A DNA stretch of 64,000 nt from Gemmatimonas sp. (GTDB taxonomy: Bacteria > Gemmatimonadota > Gemmatimonadetes > Gemmatimonadales > Gemmatimonadaceae), in contig NZ_JANPLK010000003.1 of assembly GCF_031426495.1 (NCBI RefSeq), positions 1-64,000 of the forward strand, read 5' to 3'. Below, piece by piece: positions 54,092-63,219 of the stretch; the stretch's first letter is position 1; the number at the start of each line of letters is the position of its first letter. The notes under the pieces are model-generated. The model saw only the letters and a list, made by a program, of their open reading frames with translations. It had not been told where the DNA came from and searched no databases. The translations under genes and the position numbers were made by a program.

Positions 54092-54312
54092 CCGAAACGG
54101 CGCGCTTCACGTCGGCCGAGGAGAAGGCCATGCGGGAGATGGTGCAGAGCGGGGAGATCCCGCTCTGCCCGCGATGCGCGGTGCTCATGACGCAGCGGGC
54201 GATCGGCGGCGGGTCGTTCGGCTTGGGGTATCACCGGCAGCGGGAGTGGCTCCTCTGCCCACAGTGCCGCCGTAGCGTCATCTTTGATGTGAAGCGGGGA
54301 ACGCGACTCTAA
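54088..54312 (+). CDS. small zinc-ribbon-like protein (74 aa)
   Basis: The product has two CxxC pairs, CPRC and CPQC, about 28 residues apart, fitting one zinc ribbon. The start is a GTG overlapping the dehydrogenase stop (GTGA), so it is co-translated. Function unknown; a redox or nucleic-acid-binding accessory role is possible. Confidence 0.7.
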   Translation: MTETARFTSAEEKAMREMVQSGEIPLCPRCAVLMTQRAIGGGSFGLGYHRQREWLLCPQCRRSVIFDVKRGTRL

Positions 54313-54336
54313 AAGGGCTCGTTTCCGTCGTGACGG

Positions 54337-55287
54337 GTGTTTCGCTACTTTCCAGCAGGTCCGCAGGCACCCCCTCTCCATTTGACTTTGTTACAGCAAC
54401 AATTTCCCGACTCTCTGCAGTTCGCGGCCACCGCGACGCAGACAGACTCGGGTCAGGCCGCTCTTACGTCCACGTTCACCGAACGTCTCGAACAGAGCTT
54501 CGCGCTGCTCGGGGAATTCGTGCCCGCGCTGTTCGGCGCACTCGTCATTCTCTTTGCCGGCTATCTCGTGGCGAAGGTGATCGAGAAGGGCACCGGGCGC
54601 TTGCTGCGCCGCCTGCATTTCAATCAGCTGCTCGAGCGCGGCGGGGTGATGCAAGCCGTCGAGCGTTCGGGTTCGCACATGAATCCCGCGAAGGTCATCG
54701 CCAATCTGCTGTTCTGGTGCGTGATGTTCGCCGTGCTGCTCGTGGCGGCGAATGCGATCGGTCTCGAGTCGCTGGCCAATGTGTTCTCCGAGCTTGTGAG
54801 CTACATCCCGAGTGTGATCGCGGCGATCGTGATCATCATTCTCGGTATCGTCCTTGGCGGATTCGTCGGTGGCCTCATCATGGCGTCGGCGGGCGGATTG
54901 CACGGCGGTCCGTGGCTGGCGCGTACGGGTCGCGCCGGTGTGATCGTGCTCGCGGTGTTCATGGCGTTGCAGGAATTGGGCATCGCCACGGATATCGTCA
55001 CGACGGCGTTTGCGATCCTGTTCGGTGCGGTGGCGCTGGCGTTGTCTCTGTCGTTCGGCCTGGGCAATCGTGAACTGGCGGGCGAAGTCACGCGCGAGTG
55101 GTATCAGCGATATCAGGCCGAACGTCGTGCGATCGACGCCGAAGCGGCCGCCGACGAAGCAGAAGAGCTGGCCGAAGAGACGTCGGAAGACGAGACCGCC
55201 GAGATGCCGATGCCGGAGCCGCCGGTGAGAGTGGCGAAAACGCCGGTCACGGTGGATGCGCGACCGTTCGGAGCGAGCACGCCTTGA
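54337..55287 (+). CDS. TM-helix repeat membrane protein (MscS-like conserved TM helix)
   Basis: The 316-residue protein has four or five membrane helices with the conserved-TM-helix pattern: FVPALFGALVILFAGYLVAKVI early and SYIPSVIAAIVIIILGIVLGGFVGG later (cited in parts). These resemble the small-conductance mechanosensitive channel-related TM_helix family. The cytoplasmic C-terminus is acidic and helical (EAAADEAEELAEE). It lacks a recognisable MscS beta domain. The start is uncertain: GTG 54337 or TTG 54382. A TGATG overlap links it to the next gene. Confidence 0.72.
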   Translation: MFRYFPAGPQAPPLHLTLLQQQFPDSLQFAATATQTDSGQAALTSTFTERLEQSFALLGEFVPALFGALVILFAGYLVAKVIEKGTGRLLRRLHFNQLLERGGVMQAVERSGSHMNPAKVIANLLFWCVMFAVLLVAANAIGLESLANVFSELVSYIPSVIAAIVIIILGIVLGGFVGGLIMASAGGLHGGPWLARTGRAGVIVLAVFMALQELGIATDIVTTAFAILFGAVALALSLSFGLGNRELAGEVTREWYQRYQAERRAIDAEAAADEAEELAEETSEDETAEMPMPEPPVRVAKTPVTVDARPFGASTP

Positions 55288-56111
55288 TGACGGTGAAGGC
55301 GTGGGTCTTGGCAGGATTGTTGGTGGCACCTTTTGCCCAGATCCGCGCACAGACAGATAGCACGGCGGCGACGGCGGCGTATCTCGCGGCGGAGACGCGA
55401 AGCGACGCCCAGCGCTTGAACACGTTGCGCCGAGAGTACCTCGCGCGCTCCGCCTGGGCCGACCTTGGTGACCGGTGCAATCCCGGCTCGCTTCGCGTCT
55501 TCCCGAAAGACACGACGCCGGACCTGCAGAAGGCGCTGCAGGCGATGGTCGAGCGGATGGAGCAGACGATCGTGTTGTATGGGGCTGGCAGCGCGCTGGC
55601 GACCCCCGAGGCACGGGCGCTGCTGCGCGTGGTGGTCGGCTGGGAAGCGGGAATCGACCGACCGCGCTGGGATGAGGACGGGACGGGGGTGCATCGCGCC
55701 GTGGCCACCGGCCTGACCGGCGATGTGCCTGATCCGACCAAGCCGGGCTGTCTGCCGTCACCCGTCATGGGTGACACGGTCACCTTCGTGGTGCCCGGTT
55801 TCGCCGACATGGACTTCCCGAAGGCGCCGCGGCCGCGGGTGAAGGCGTACTTCGGGCCGGAAGGACAGCAGCGGGCCCGCGACGAATTCTTCACGGCGGT
55901 GGGCGCCAAGAATCCGAGCGCCGATCTGTCGTACATCGTGGTGGCGCCGATGGTGATCTGGCGGGACTACGCGGTGGTCGGGGTGAACCGTCCGCGCGAG
56001 CGGGGCGGAATCGCGGTGGGCTCGGGGAGCAACGGTGGCGCCGCGTATCTGCTGCGCCGGGTCGGCGGCGAGTGGCGGCTGCTCTCGATCGTACGCAGCT
56101 GGGGCGCCTGA
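55287..56111 (+). CDS. hypothetical secreted protein
   Basis: The 274-residue product has a signal peptide (KAWVLAGLLVAPFAQIRAQ) and a soluble mature part with two Cys. No motif is recognised. The ATG overlaps the stop of the TM-helix gene (TGATG). It ends with a beta-rich segment (GEWRLLSIVRSWGA) resembling SnoaL-like or secreted hypothetical proteins, too weak to name. Confidence 0.65.
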   Translation: MTVKAWVLAGLLVAPFAQIRAQTDSTAATAAYLAAETRSDAQRLNTLRREYLARSAWADLGDRCNPGSLRVFPKDTTPDLQKALQAMVERMEQTIVLYGAGSALATPEARALLRVVVGWEAGIDRPRWDEDGTGVHRAVATGLTGDVPDPTKPGCLPSPVMGDTVTFVVPGFADMDFPKAPRPRVKAYFGPEGQQRARDEFFTAVGAKNPSADLSYIVVAPMVIWRDYAVVGVNRPRERGGIAVGSGSNGGAAYLLRRVGGEWRLLSIVRSWGA

Positions 56112-56167
56112 CTCCGGTTGAGTTTCTAAGTCGTTGAAATGCATTAGGTTATGCCAGACCCGACGCG

Positions 56168-56196
56168 TTGTTTTTACGCCTCGGGTCGTGTATATT
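56168..56196 (+). promoter_or_regulatory. sigma70-type promoter of gyrA
   Basis: TTGTTT (56168-56173) and TATATT (56191-56196) are separated by 17 bases. They lie in an AT-rich patch about 50 bases before the gyrA start. Confidence 0.6.
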
Positions 56197-56247
56197 TAAA
56201 GGCTGTCGATCAAAGTTGCGGACCACGTCTCTCCTGCCCGACGTCAC

Positions 56248-58782
56248 ATGACTGCACCGAACGCCCGCGAACGCATCCTGCCGCGCCTCATCGACGAGGA
56301 AGTCAAGGAATCGTTCATCAACTATTCCATGAGCGTCATCGTCTCGCGTGCACTGCCCGACGTGCGTGATGGCCTCAAGCCTGTGCATCGCCGCGTGTTG
56401 TACGCGATGAACGAGCTCGGACTGTTGCCGGGGCGTCCGTTCAAGAAGTCGGCGACCGTCGTTGGTGACGTGCTTGGCAAGTATCACCCGCACGGTGACA
56501 GCAGCGTGTACGACGCGCTCGTGCGTATGGTCCAGACGTTCTCGCTGCGTTATCCGCTGGTAGACGGCCAAGGCAATTTCGGCTCGATGGACGGCGATAA
56601 CGCGGCCGCCTATCGCTATACCGAAGCGCGACTGACGCGCATGTCGGTGGAAATGCTCGAAGACATCGACAAGAATACCGTCGACTTCGCGCCGAATTTC
56701 GACGATCGTCTTCAAGAGCCGCGTGTTCTGCCCTCGGGCGTGCCGAACCTGCTGGTGAACGGTTCGTCGGGTATCGCGGTGGGCATGGCGACGAACATTC
56801 CGCCGCACAATTTGCGCGAAGTCGTAAGCGCCGTGATCGCGATGATCGACAACCCCGAACTCGAAGGTGCGGCCTTGCGCGCGATCGTGCGCGGCCCCGA
56901 CTTCCCGACGGGCGGCTACATCTACGGTCGCGCCGGTATCGCCGATTATCAGGATACGGGTCGCGGGCGCATCGTGATGCGTGCGAAGGCCGTGATCGAA
57001 GAGAAGGAATCGACCGGCCGTTCGCAGATCGTCATCACCGAAGTGCCGTACCAGGTGAACAAGGCGAAGCTGGTCATCGACATCGCGGAGCTGGTGCGCG
57101 ATCAGAAGCTCACCGGCATCAGCGCGCTGCGCGACGAGTCCGACCGTGATGGTATCCGCGTGGTCGTCGAGCTCAAGCGTGACGCGATCCCGCGTGTGGT
57201 GCTCAATCAGCTGTACAAGCACACCGCCATGCAGAGCACATTCGGTGTGATCATGCTGGCGCTCGTGCCCGACGTGAACACGCGACAGCTCGTGCCCAAG
57301 GTGCTCACGCTCCGGCAGTGCATCGGTCACTACATCGAGCACCGCCACGAAGTGATCGTGCGGCGTACGCAGTTCGATCTCGACAAGGCGCTCGAACGTG
57401 AGCACATCCTCGAGGGACTGAAGATCGCCGTCGACAATATCGACGAAGTGATCCGCATGATCCGCGCGGCCGACGACACTCCCACGGCCAGCCTGCAGCT
57501 GCAGGCGCGCTTCGGGCTCTCCGAGCGGCAGGCGGAAGCGATCCTCAACATGCGCTTGGCCAAGCTCACCGGCCTCGAGCGCGACAAGCTCGAGGAAGAA
57601 CTTGTCGAAGTGCGCGCGTTCATCCTCGAGATGCGCAGCATCCTCGAGTCGCGTCCGCGCCGCATGGACATCATGAAGGGCGAGCTGCTGAAGCTGATGG
57701 AGACCTACGGCGACGAGCGCCGCACGGAAATCGTCAGCGATGAAGGCGAGTTCTCGATCGAGGATCTGATCGCCGAAGAGGAGATGGTCGTCACCATCTC
57801 GCACAACGGCTACATCAAGCGCACGCCGCTGTCACTGTACAACCGCCAGGGGCGTGGCGGTCGCGGCAAGTCCAGCGCGGATCTCAAGGAAAACGATTTC
57901 ATCGAGCGCTTTTACGTGGCGAGCACGCACACGTACATGCTCATCTTCACCGATGACGGCCGTTGCTTCTGGCTCAAGGTGCACGAGCTGCCGCAGGCCG
58001 GGCGCAACACGCGCGGCAAGCCGATCGTGAACCTCATCAACGTCACGCCCGACACGCGCATCCGCGCGATCGTGCTCACGCGCGAGTTCAGCGACACCGA
58101 ATTCCTGCTGTTCTGCACGCGCAAGGGGACGGTCAAGAAGACCGCGCTGTCGCAGTACAGCAATCCGCGCTCGAATGGCATCAAGGCCATCAAGGTCGAA
58201 GAAGGCGACGAGCTGATGGACGTGCAGGTGACGTCGGGCAGCAACGATGTCGTGCTGGCCACGCGCCATGGTCTCTCGGTGCGCTTCCACGAAAGCGACG
58301 TGCGCGAGATGGGCCGCGACACGACCGGTGTGAAAGGCATCGAACTGCGCCCCGAAGATCAGCTGGTGGGCATGGTCGTGATCAAGCGCGAAGCGACGCT
58401 GCTCGTCGTGACCGAAAAGGGTCTCGGCAAGTGCAGCGAAGTGAGCGAGTACCGTGTGCAGAAGCGCGGCGGCAAGGGCATCCTGACGCTGAACCGCACC
58501 GCCAAGACCGGCGACGTGGTCGCGCTGATGGAAGTGGTACCGGAAGACGAGCTGATGCTGATGACGCGTCAGGGTGTGGCGATTCGCTCGCGGGTGAGCG
58601 AAATCCGCGTCACGGGTCGTGCGGCCCAGGGCGTCAAGCTGGTGGCACTCGATGACCACGATGTGGTGCAGGCGGTGGCTCGCGTGATTCCCGACGACAA
58701 GGATGACGTCGACGGCGTAGAAGGCAGCGAAGGGGATGCGTCGACCGGAGAGCTCGGGCTCGATGGTGGTGGCGACGCGTGA
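56248..58782 (+). CDS. gyrA: DNA gyrase subunit A
   Basis: The 844-residue protein has the breakage-reunion domain with the active-site Tyr124 in AAYRYTEARL and the quinolone-determining segment HPHGDSSVYD, with Ser85 and Asp89 at the usual wild-type positions. The C-terminal beta-pinwheel carries a GyrA box, QKRGGKG, which separates gyrase from topoisomerase IV ParC. With GyrB it introduces negative supercoils using ATP. The C-terminus ends in an acidic tail. gyrB is not in the window. Confidence 0.98.
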   Translation: MTAPNARERILPRLIDEEVKESFINYSMSVIVSRALPDVRDGLKPVHRRVLYAMNELGLLPGRPFKKSATVVGDVLGKYHPHGDSSVYDALVRMVQTFSLRYPLVDGQGNFGSMDGDNAAAYRYTEARLTRMSVEMLEDIDKNTVDFAPNFDDRLQEPRVLPSGVPNLLVNGSSGIAVGMATNIPPHNLREVVSAVIAMIDNPELEGAALRAIVRGPDFPTGGYIYGRAGIADYQDTGRGRIVMRAKAVIEEKESTGRSQIVITEVPYQVNKAKLVIDIAELVRDQKLTGISALRDESDRDGIRVVVELKRDAIPRVVLNQLYKHTAMQSTFGVIMLALVPDVNTRQLVPKVLTLRQCIGHYIEHRHEVIVRRTQFDLDKALEREHILEGLKIAVDNIDEVIRMIRAADDTPTASLQLQARFGLSERQAEAILNMRLAKLTGLERDKLEEELVEVRAFILEMRSILESRPRRMDIMKGELLKLMETYGDERRTEIVSDEGEFSIEDLIAEEEMVVTISHNGYIKRTPLSLYNRQGRGGRGKSSADLKENDFIERFYVASTHTYMLIFTDDGRCFWLKVHELPQAGRNTRGKPIVNLINVTPDTRIRAIVLTREFSDTEFLLFCTRKGTVKKTALSQYSNPRSNGIKAIKVEEGDELMDVQVTSGSNDVVLATRHGLSVRFHESDVREMGRDTTGVKGIELRPEDQLVGMVVIKREATLLVVTEKGLGKCSEVSEYRVQKRGGKGILTLNRTAKTGDVVALMEVVPEDELMLMTRQGVAIRSRVSEIRVTGRAAQGVKLVALDDHDVVQAVARVIPDDKDDVDGVEGSEGDASTGELGLDGGGDA

Positions 58783-58811
58783 TCGCAAGCGCCCGCTGAT
58801 CGCGACGGCTG

Positions 58812-60287
58812 ATGCCCATTTCCCGAATTCTCGTCGCTGACGACGATGTGGCCGTCCTCGAATCCGTCACCTGGCTGTTGCAGGAGAACGGGTACGAGGT
58901 GATTCCCGCCAATGGCGGGATGGCCTGTCTCGAACAGCTCGAGAAGCGCGCGCCCGATCTGCTGCTCCTCGACATCCTGATGCCGGATGCCGATGGATGT
59001 CAGCTGCTCGAGCGCATCAAGAGCGAAGAGCGCTGGCGTGATTTGCCGGTGCTCATGCTGTCCGCGCAACCGCCGGAGGAAGCGTCGGTGCGGTCGTTGG
59101 GATTGGGTGCGGCCGATTTCATCCGCAAGCCGTATCGGCCGAAGGAGTTGTTGGCGCGCGTGCAGGCGCAGCTGCGCACGGGGGCCATGCTCCGCTCCAC
59201 CCGCATGGCGCTCGCGCGCACGGAAGAAGCGTTGGTGCGCGCCCAGCAGGATGCCGACAGTCGTCGGAAGCTGGTGGACATTCTGCACGAAGTCACCGGC
59301 GACCTGTCGGTCACCGAACTCTTTCACCTGCTGGTGCGTCGAGCGGCGCGCGCGCTGGGTGTGTCGCACTGCTCGGTGGTGCTGGCAAGACCGGGCGACT
59401 CGCAGGCCGTGGTGGTGGCGGCGTTCGAGAACCCGGGACTGCAGCATCTCAGCATTCAGCTCGATCGCTATCCGGAACTGAAAGCGGCGCTCGAGTCGGG
59501 ACAGCCGGTGCTGGTGGAAGATCTCGACACGCATCCGCTGTACGAGGGCGTACGGCATGTGTGGGGTATCGAAGGTATCGAAGTGCCCATCCGCTCGGTG
59601 ATCGCCCTGCCGTTCACCGTCGACCGGGGCCAGTACGGCGTGTTTCTCGTGCGCCGTACCCGCGATCAGGACCGTTTCGGGCCGCACGATCTCGAGTTCG
59701 CGCAGGCCGTGATCACCGCTGCCGTCGCGGTCATCCAGCGCGCGCAAATGGTCGAGAGCACCATGGCCGACAACGCGCGACTGGAACAGCTTGCGCAGAC
59801 CGATCCGCTCACGCAGTTGTTGAACCGCCGCGCGCTCACCGAGCGCATCACGGCGGAGATGGAGCGTGCGCTCCGCTACGACTCCACGATGGCGCTGCTC
59901 ATGATCGACCTCGATCACTTCAAGAAGGTGAACGACACGTACGGGCACCTCGTCGGTGACGACGTCCTGCGTGACGTCGGTCAGCTGTTGCTCGACACGA
60001 TCCGCGGTAGCGACATCGTGGCGCGCTATGGCGGCGAAGAATTTCTGGTGCTGCTGCCAGAAACGGACGAAGCCGGAGCCGTGGCGTTCGCGGAGCGCAT
60101 CCGCGCAGCGGTCGACGAGTACGAATTCGCGCGAGGTGGGGAGCATCCGCCGCTCAAGCTCACGGCCAGCGTCGGTGTAGCCGTCTTTCCCGCCGCCCGC
60201 ATCGAAAGCGTGGAAGACTTGTTGTCGAGGGCGGACGCCGCGCTGTATCGGGCCAAGGCCGACGGCCGCAATCGCGTGCGGCAGTAG
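58812..60287 (+). CDS. response regulator with GAF and GGDEF domains (diguanylate cyclase)
   Basis: The 491-residue protein has a receiver domain (acidic cluster at residues 10-12, phosphoacceptor Asp54 in LLLLDILMPDADG) and a Lys in IRKPYRP. A linker helix, a GAF domain (about 160-310) and a GGDEF domain follow. The active site reads GGEEF (407-411) with an RxxD inhibitory site at 398-401 (RGSD), so it should make cyclic di-GMP with product feedback inhibition. Phosphorylation by an unlinked kinase and GAF ligand binding probably control it. No kinase gene is adjacent. Confidence 0.94.
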   Translation: MPISRILVADDDVAVLESVTWLLQENGYEVIPANGGMACLEQLEKRAPDLLLLDILMPDADGCQLLERIKSEERWRDLPVLMLSAQPPEEASVRSLGLGAADFIRKPYRPKELLARVQAQLRTGAMLRSTRMALARTEEALVRAQQDADSRRKLVDILHEVTGDLSVTELFHLLVRRAARALGVSHCSVVLARPGDSQAVVVAAFENPGLQHLSIQLDRYPELKAALESGQPVLVEDLDTHPLYEGVRHVWGIEGIEVPIRSVIALPFTVDRGQYGVFLVRRTRDQDRFGPHDLEFAQAVITAAVAVIQRAQMVESTMADNARLEQLAQTDPLTQLLNRRALTERITAEMERALRYDSTMALLMIDLDHFKKVNDTYGHLVGDDVLRDVGQLLLDTIRGSDIVARYGGEEFLVLLPETDEAGAVAFAERIRAAVDEYEFARGGEHPPLKLTASVGVAVFPAARIESVEDLLSRADAALYRAKADGRNRVRQ

Positions 60288-60304
60288 GTCGTCCGTCCCA
60301 CTCA

Positions 60305-60784
60305 TTACCGCGCGTGGCGGTGCTCGACCATCGCGCACTTGTCCTGTACCACGTCGATGCCGGCCTTGGCGAGCGTTTCGGCTACATCGGCGTCATGAAT
60401 GCCTTGCTGCATCCACACCACGCGCGGCTTGGCGGCGAGCATCTCGTCGACATGCTGCGCCACATCGCCCGACCGGCGGAACAGCAGCACCATGTCGGCG
60501 GGCGGTATCACCGTACTGAGTGATCGCTGCACCGGTACGCCCAGAATCGCCGTGATGTCCGGGAAGTACACCGGCACCGGGATTATCTCGAATCCTGCGG
60601 TCTGCAGATACTCCGGCACGTAGTACGCCGGCCCGCCGACGATCTCCGGCTTGATGCCGATCACGGCGATCCGCTGAACGGACGAGAACACCTCGGCGAG
60701 TTGTGCGCTGTGCTCGAGCAGATGCGAATGCCACTCGGGCGCTTCGGTCCGCCCGGCCGCCGGAGGCGTTAGCTTGTGATCCAT
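60305..60784 (-). CDS. CoA-binding domain protein (YccU family)
   Basis: The 159-residue single-domain Rossmann-like protein shows VQRIAVIGIKPEIVGGPAYYVPEYL, VPVYFPD, DMVLLFRRSGDV and a C-terminal CAMVEHRH (listed as separate motifs). These match the CoA_binding_2 family related to the nucleotide-binding domain of succinyl-CoA synthetase. A cellular role is not established. The start at ATG 60784 has AGGGGGAG five bases upstream; a GTG at 60790 is inside that site. Divergent from the saccharopine dehydrogenase-like gene. Confidence 0.88.
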   Translation of the reverse strand: MDHKLTPPAAGRTEAPEWHSHLLEHSAQLAEVFSSVQRIAVIGIKPEIVGGPAYYVPEYLQTAGFEIIPVPVYFPDITAILGVPVQRSLSTVIPPADMVLLFRRSGDVAQHVDEMLAAKPRVVWMQQGIHDADVAETLAKAGIDVVQDKCAMVEHRHAR

Positions 60785-60823
60785 AGACACTCCCCCTCTC
60801 TAGAAATTGCTGGAGCCACCCAC

Positions 60824-61972
60824 ATGCGCATGCTGGTACTCGGCGCGGGGCTGCAAGGCACCGCGTGTACGTACGATCTGCTGAACAATCCCTCGGTCAC
60901 GCAGGTCGTGCTGGCCGATGTTCGCGTCGGCACCCTTCCCGCGTTTCTCGCGCCCTTCGCCGGCCCGCGCCTGGAAGCCATCGCGCTCGATGTCCGTGAT
61001 GCCGATGCCGTGCGCGCGCTCTTCTCCCGCTGCGACGCGGTGATGAGCGCCATCCCGTACTACTTCAATGCACCGCTCGCCGCGATCGCCGTCGAGATGG
61101 GTGTGCACTTCGCCGACCTCGGCGGCAACACGGAAATCGTTCAGGAACAGAAGAAGCTCGACGCCGCCGCGAAAGCCAAGGGGATCAGTGTGATCCCCGA
61201 CACAGGTCTCGCCCCGGGCATGGTGAATGTGATCGCCCAGCACGGCATCGATCAGTTCGACACCGTGGAAAGCGTGAAGCTGTTCGTGGGGGGCTTGCCG
61301 CAAACGCCTGAGCCACCGCTGGGCTATCAGATCGCCTATTCCATCGAAGGCATGGTGGACTACTACACGACCGAGTCACTGGTGGTGCGGAACGGACAGC
61401 CGGCGCACGTGACCGCGCTCTCCGAACTCGAATCGGTGCCGTTCGCCGAGCCGGTCGGTGAACTCGAGGCGTTTCATACGGCCGGTGGTCTGTCCACGAT
61501 GGTGTACCGCTATGCCGGCGTGATTCCCACCATGGAGTACAAGACGCTGCGCTATCCGGGACACGCGCGCGTCATGGCAGCCATCCGTGATCTCGGCCTA
61601 CTTGGCAACGAGGCGGTGGACGTGAAGGGGCAGCAGGTCGTGCCCCGCGACGTGTTCGTGCGCGTCGCCGGAGAGAAGCTGCGCAAGGGCAAGCCCGACC
61701 TCGTGGCGCTGCGCGTGGTCGTGCGCGGTACCAAAGACGGCGTGTCCGGCACGCGGGCGTGGGAAGTGCTCGACCGGTACGATGCGGAACACGGCATCTC
61801 CGCCATGATGCGTACGACGGGCTACACGCTGTCGATTACCGGGCAGCTGCAGGCCAGCGGTGCCATTTCCGCCGGCGTGCACACTCCGGACGAATGCATC
61901 CCGGCGGAACGCTATTTCGCGATGCTCGCCGAGCGTGGTGTGATGGTGGTCGAACTCACCGTAGCTGCCTGA
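60824..61972 (+). CDS. saccharopine dehydrogenase-like NAD(P)-dependent oxidoreductase
   Basis: The 382-residue protein begins with a dinucleotide-binding motif (MLVLGAGLQGTACTYDL). It shows the family segments CDAVMSAIPYYFNAPLA, DLGGNTE and SVIPDTGLAPGMVN, then a substrate domain with GGLSTMVYRYAGVIPTMEYKTLRYPGH cited in parts. Members include lysine-forming or -degrading saccharopine dehydrogenases and carboxynorspermidine dehydrogenases. No partner gene (aminoadipate or polyamine pathway) is adjacent, so the substrate stays open. The ATG at 60824 is preceded by GGAG. Confidence 0.88.
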   Translation: MRMLVLGAGLQGTACTYDLLNNPSVTQVVLADVRVGTLPAFLAPFAGPRLEAIALDVRDADAVRALFSRCDAVMSAIPYYFNAPLAAIAVEMGVHFADLGGNTEIVQEQKKLDAAAKAKGISVIPDTGLAPGMVNVIAQHGIDQFDTVESVKLFVGGLPQTPEPPLGYQIAYSIEGMVDYYTTESLVVRNGQPAHVTALSELESVPFAEPVGELEAFHTAGGLSTMVYRYAGVIPTMEYKTLRYPGHARVMAAIRDLGLLGNEAVDVKGQQVVPRDVFVRVAGEKLRKGKPDLVALRVVVRGTKDGVSGTRAWEVLDRYDAEHGISAMMRTTGYTLSITGQLQASGAISAGVHTPDECIPAERYFAMLAERGVMVVELTVAA

Positions 61973-62074
61973 CTCTGTGGGAGCATCTCGAGCGCGTCGA
62001 CCCCAAGGCGCACGGGGGCGACGTGTTCGTGGCGCCCACGCAGCACGTGGTTAAAGGCTTAGTAGCGGAATACC
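61972..62074 (+). pseudogene. possible truncated coding remnant
   Basis: Right after the preceding stop codon, about 34 codons read LWEHLERVDPKAHGGDVFV and continue to AEYP with the high-GC codon style of the genome. They have no start codon of their own, and the coding character ends abruptly at a GC drop. It looks like the tail of a lost gene truncated by the low-GC segment downstream. I cannot name the parent family. Confidence 0.35.
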
Positions 62075-62092
62075 CGACAGCTCCACGCACCG

Positions 62093-62608
62093 CTAACGGC
62101 TATTCTTGCAGCCAACTGCAACAACCTCCACAATCAAATTTGATCTCCATGCTCCGGCTCGCTTCACGAGTAGCACCGCAAATGTTTTGTTGTCACAACC
62201 GGCAGTAGCGCGGGTAGCAAGTGTGACAATCACCTTCGCTGTACTATCGGTTAGAGATTCAAACGATTGTAGCGCAACCCTGTAGTGCACAGGCGTTGCA
62301 GACGCACTCCTCGCTACCGCAGCACGCTGCAACAACGCTTCAGTCTCGACGCGCTTCTTCCCGTCCACAAACGCGCTGTCCAAGACTACGATAACTCTCC
62401 CCGACTCCAGCCCCGAGGCAATTCGTATACGTATGCCGACTCCTTTCAGCGCGGCATCAGCAAGTTGCGAAGTATCGACACCTGATGAAGAAGTGCCTGA
62501 AGACTGTGCGCTCGCGGTACGAATGCAGAGTGCGCATAAAAACAACGTAAAACTGATCGTGCGCAAGAGGGCCACTTTCGAAGGAGTCGGCTTGCAGATT
62601 ATCTGCAC
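62093..62608 (-). CDS. hypothetical secreted protein in a low-GC segment
   Basis: The 171-residue product has a signal peptide (LLRTISFTLFLCALCIRTASAQ). The mature domain contains two Cys (AGCDNK, VGCKNS) that may form a disulfide. It overlaps the lipoprotein gene upstream by 10 bases and is probably translated with it. Codon use is AT-richer than the genome average. No family recognised. Confidence 0.6.
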   Translation of the reverse strand: MQIICKPTPSKVALLRTISFTLFLCALCIRTASAQSSGTSSSGVDTSQLADAALKGVGIRIRIASGLESGRVIVVLDSAFVDGKKRVETEALLQRAAVARSASATPVHYRVALQSFESLTDSTAKVIVTLATRATAGCDNKTFAVLLVKRAGAWRSNLIVEVVAVGCKNSR

Positions 62609-63219
62609 TGCACCGCCAGTTGTTGAGCTGTAATCGATCCACCTTGACCGGCATCCATAACCAGAGTGTACCCAGACGGATCAAGCGATAGATCAAGAAG
62701 CGTATGTCCAGTCTCGTGTCTGATTGTATCGATAGTATCGCTGTAAGATCCATCCTTCGCGACGAGGAACCGACCGCGCGCGAACCAGATTGACCCGTTT
62801 CGTGAATTGTCTGTGGCGCCTGGCGGATTCGGGACAAACGGTCCGTCTAGCGGTTGGTATTCCCCAGCTGCCATAGTGCCATTTACGTTCGCGGGTCCTT
62901 CAATTCGAACAAAATATTGCCCACGTGTTAGCATTCGCCACATTGCGGTTCCGATATTTTGACAAAGAGGTTTTGTCGACAGGCCAATCAATCTGCTTGA
63001 TTCTGCCTGAATTTGGCTGTACAACGAACCATAGCTTCCGCCGCTAGAGACAGGCTGGCAAGTGCCTCCCCAGCAGTTGCCGCTTATCCAGTCGTCGTCA
63101 AACAGATACCTAGGCTGACTTGGTGCGGTTGTAGTCAAACTTTCACTCGATTGGTCGCAAGCAGCGACCGCAAGTGCGAACAATCCGACGACTATCGTCC
63201 GTCTGGCTCGCGTGTTCAT
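62599..63219 (-). CDS. lipoprotein with HExxH metallopeptidase-type motif
   Basis: The 206-residue product has a lipoprotein signal (VVGLFALAVAACDQ) and a mature domain with a Cys pair (NCWGGTC). Near residue 167 it has IRHETGHTLLDLS, a zincin HExxH helix. The third metal ligand is not obvious: the metzincin HxxGxxH extension is absent. The protein may be a small zinc peptidase on the outer membrane or periplasmic face. Base composition is clearly lower in GC than its neighbours, suggesting acquisition. It forms a pair with the secreted protein downstream. Confidence 0.65.
   Translation of the reverse strand: MNTRARRTIVVGLFALAVAACDQSSESLTTTAPSQPRYLFDDDWISGNCWGGTCQPVSSGGSYGSLYSQIQAESSRLIGLSTKPLCQNIGTAMWRMLTRGQYFVRIEGPANVNGTMAAGEYQPLDGPFVPNPPGATDNSRNGSIWFARGRFLVAKDGSYSDTIDTIRHETGHTLLDLSLDPSGYTLVMDAGQGGSITAQQLAVQCR

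Noticed and set aside
56149..57804. 551-codon leftward open frame opposite gyrA
   Set aside because: Antisense to conserved gyrase motifs; His/Arg/Asp-rich composition typical of shadow frames.
58569..60338. 589-codon leftward open frame opposite the diguanylate cyclase
   Set aside because: Same reason; the sense strand has complete receiver, GAF and GGDEF motifs.
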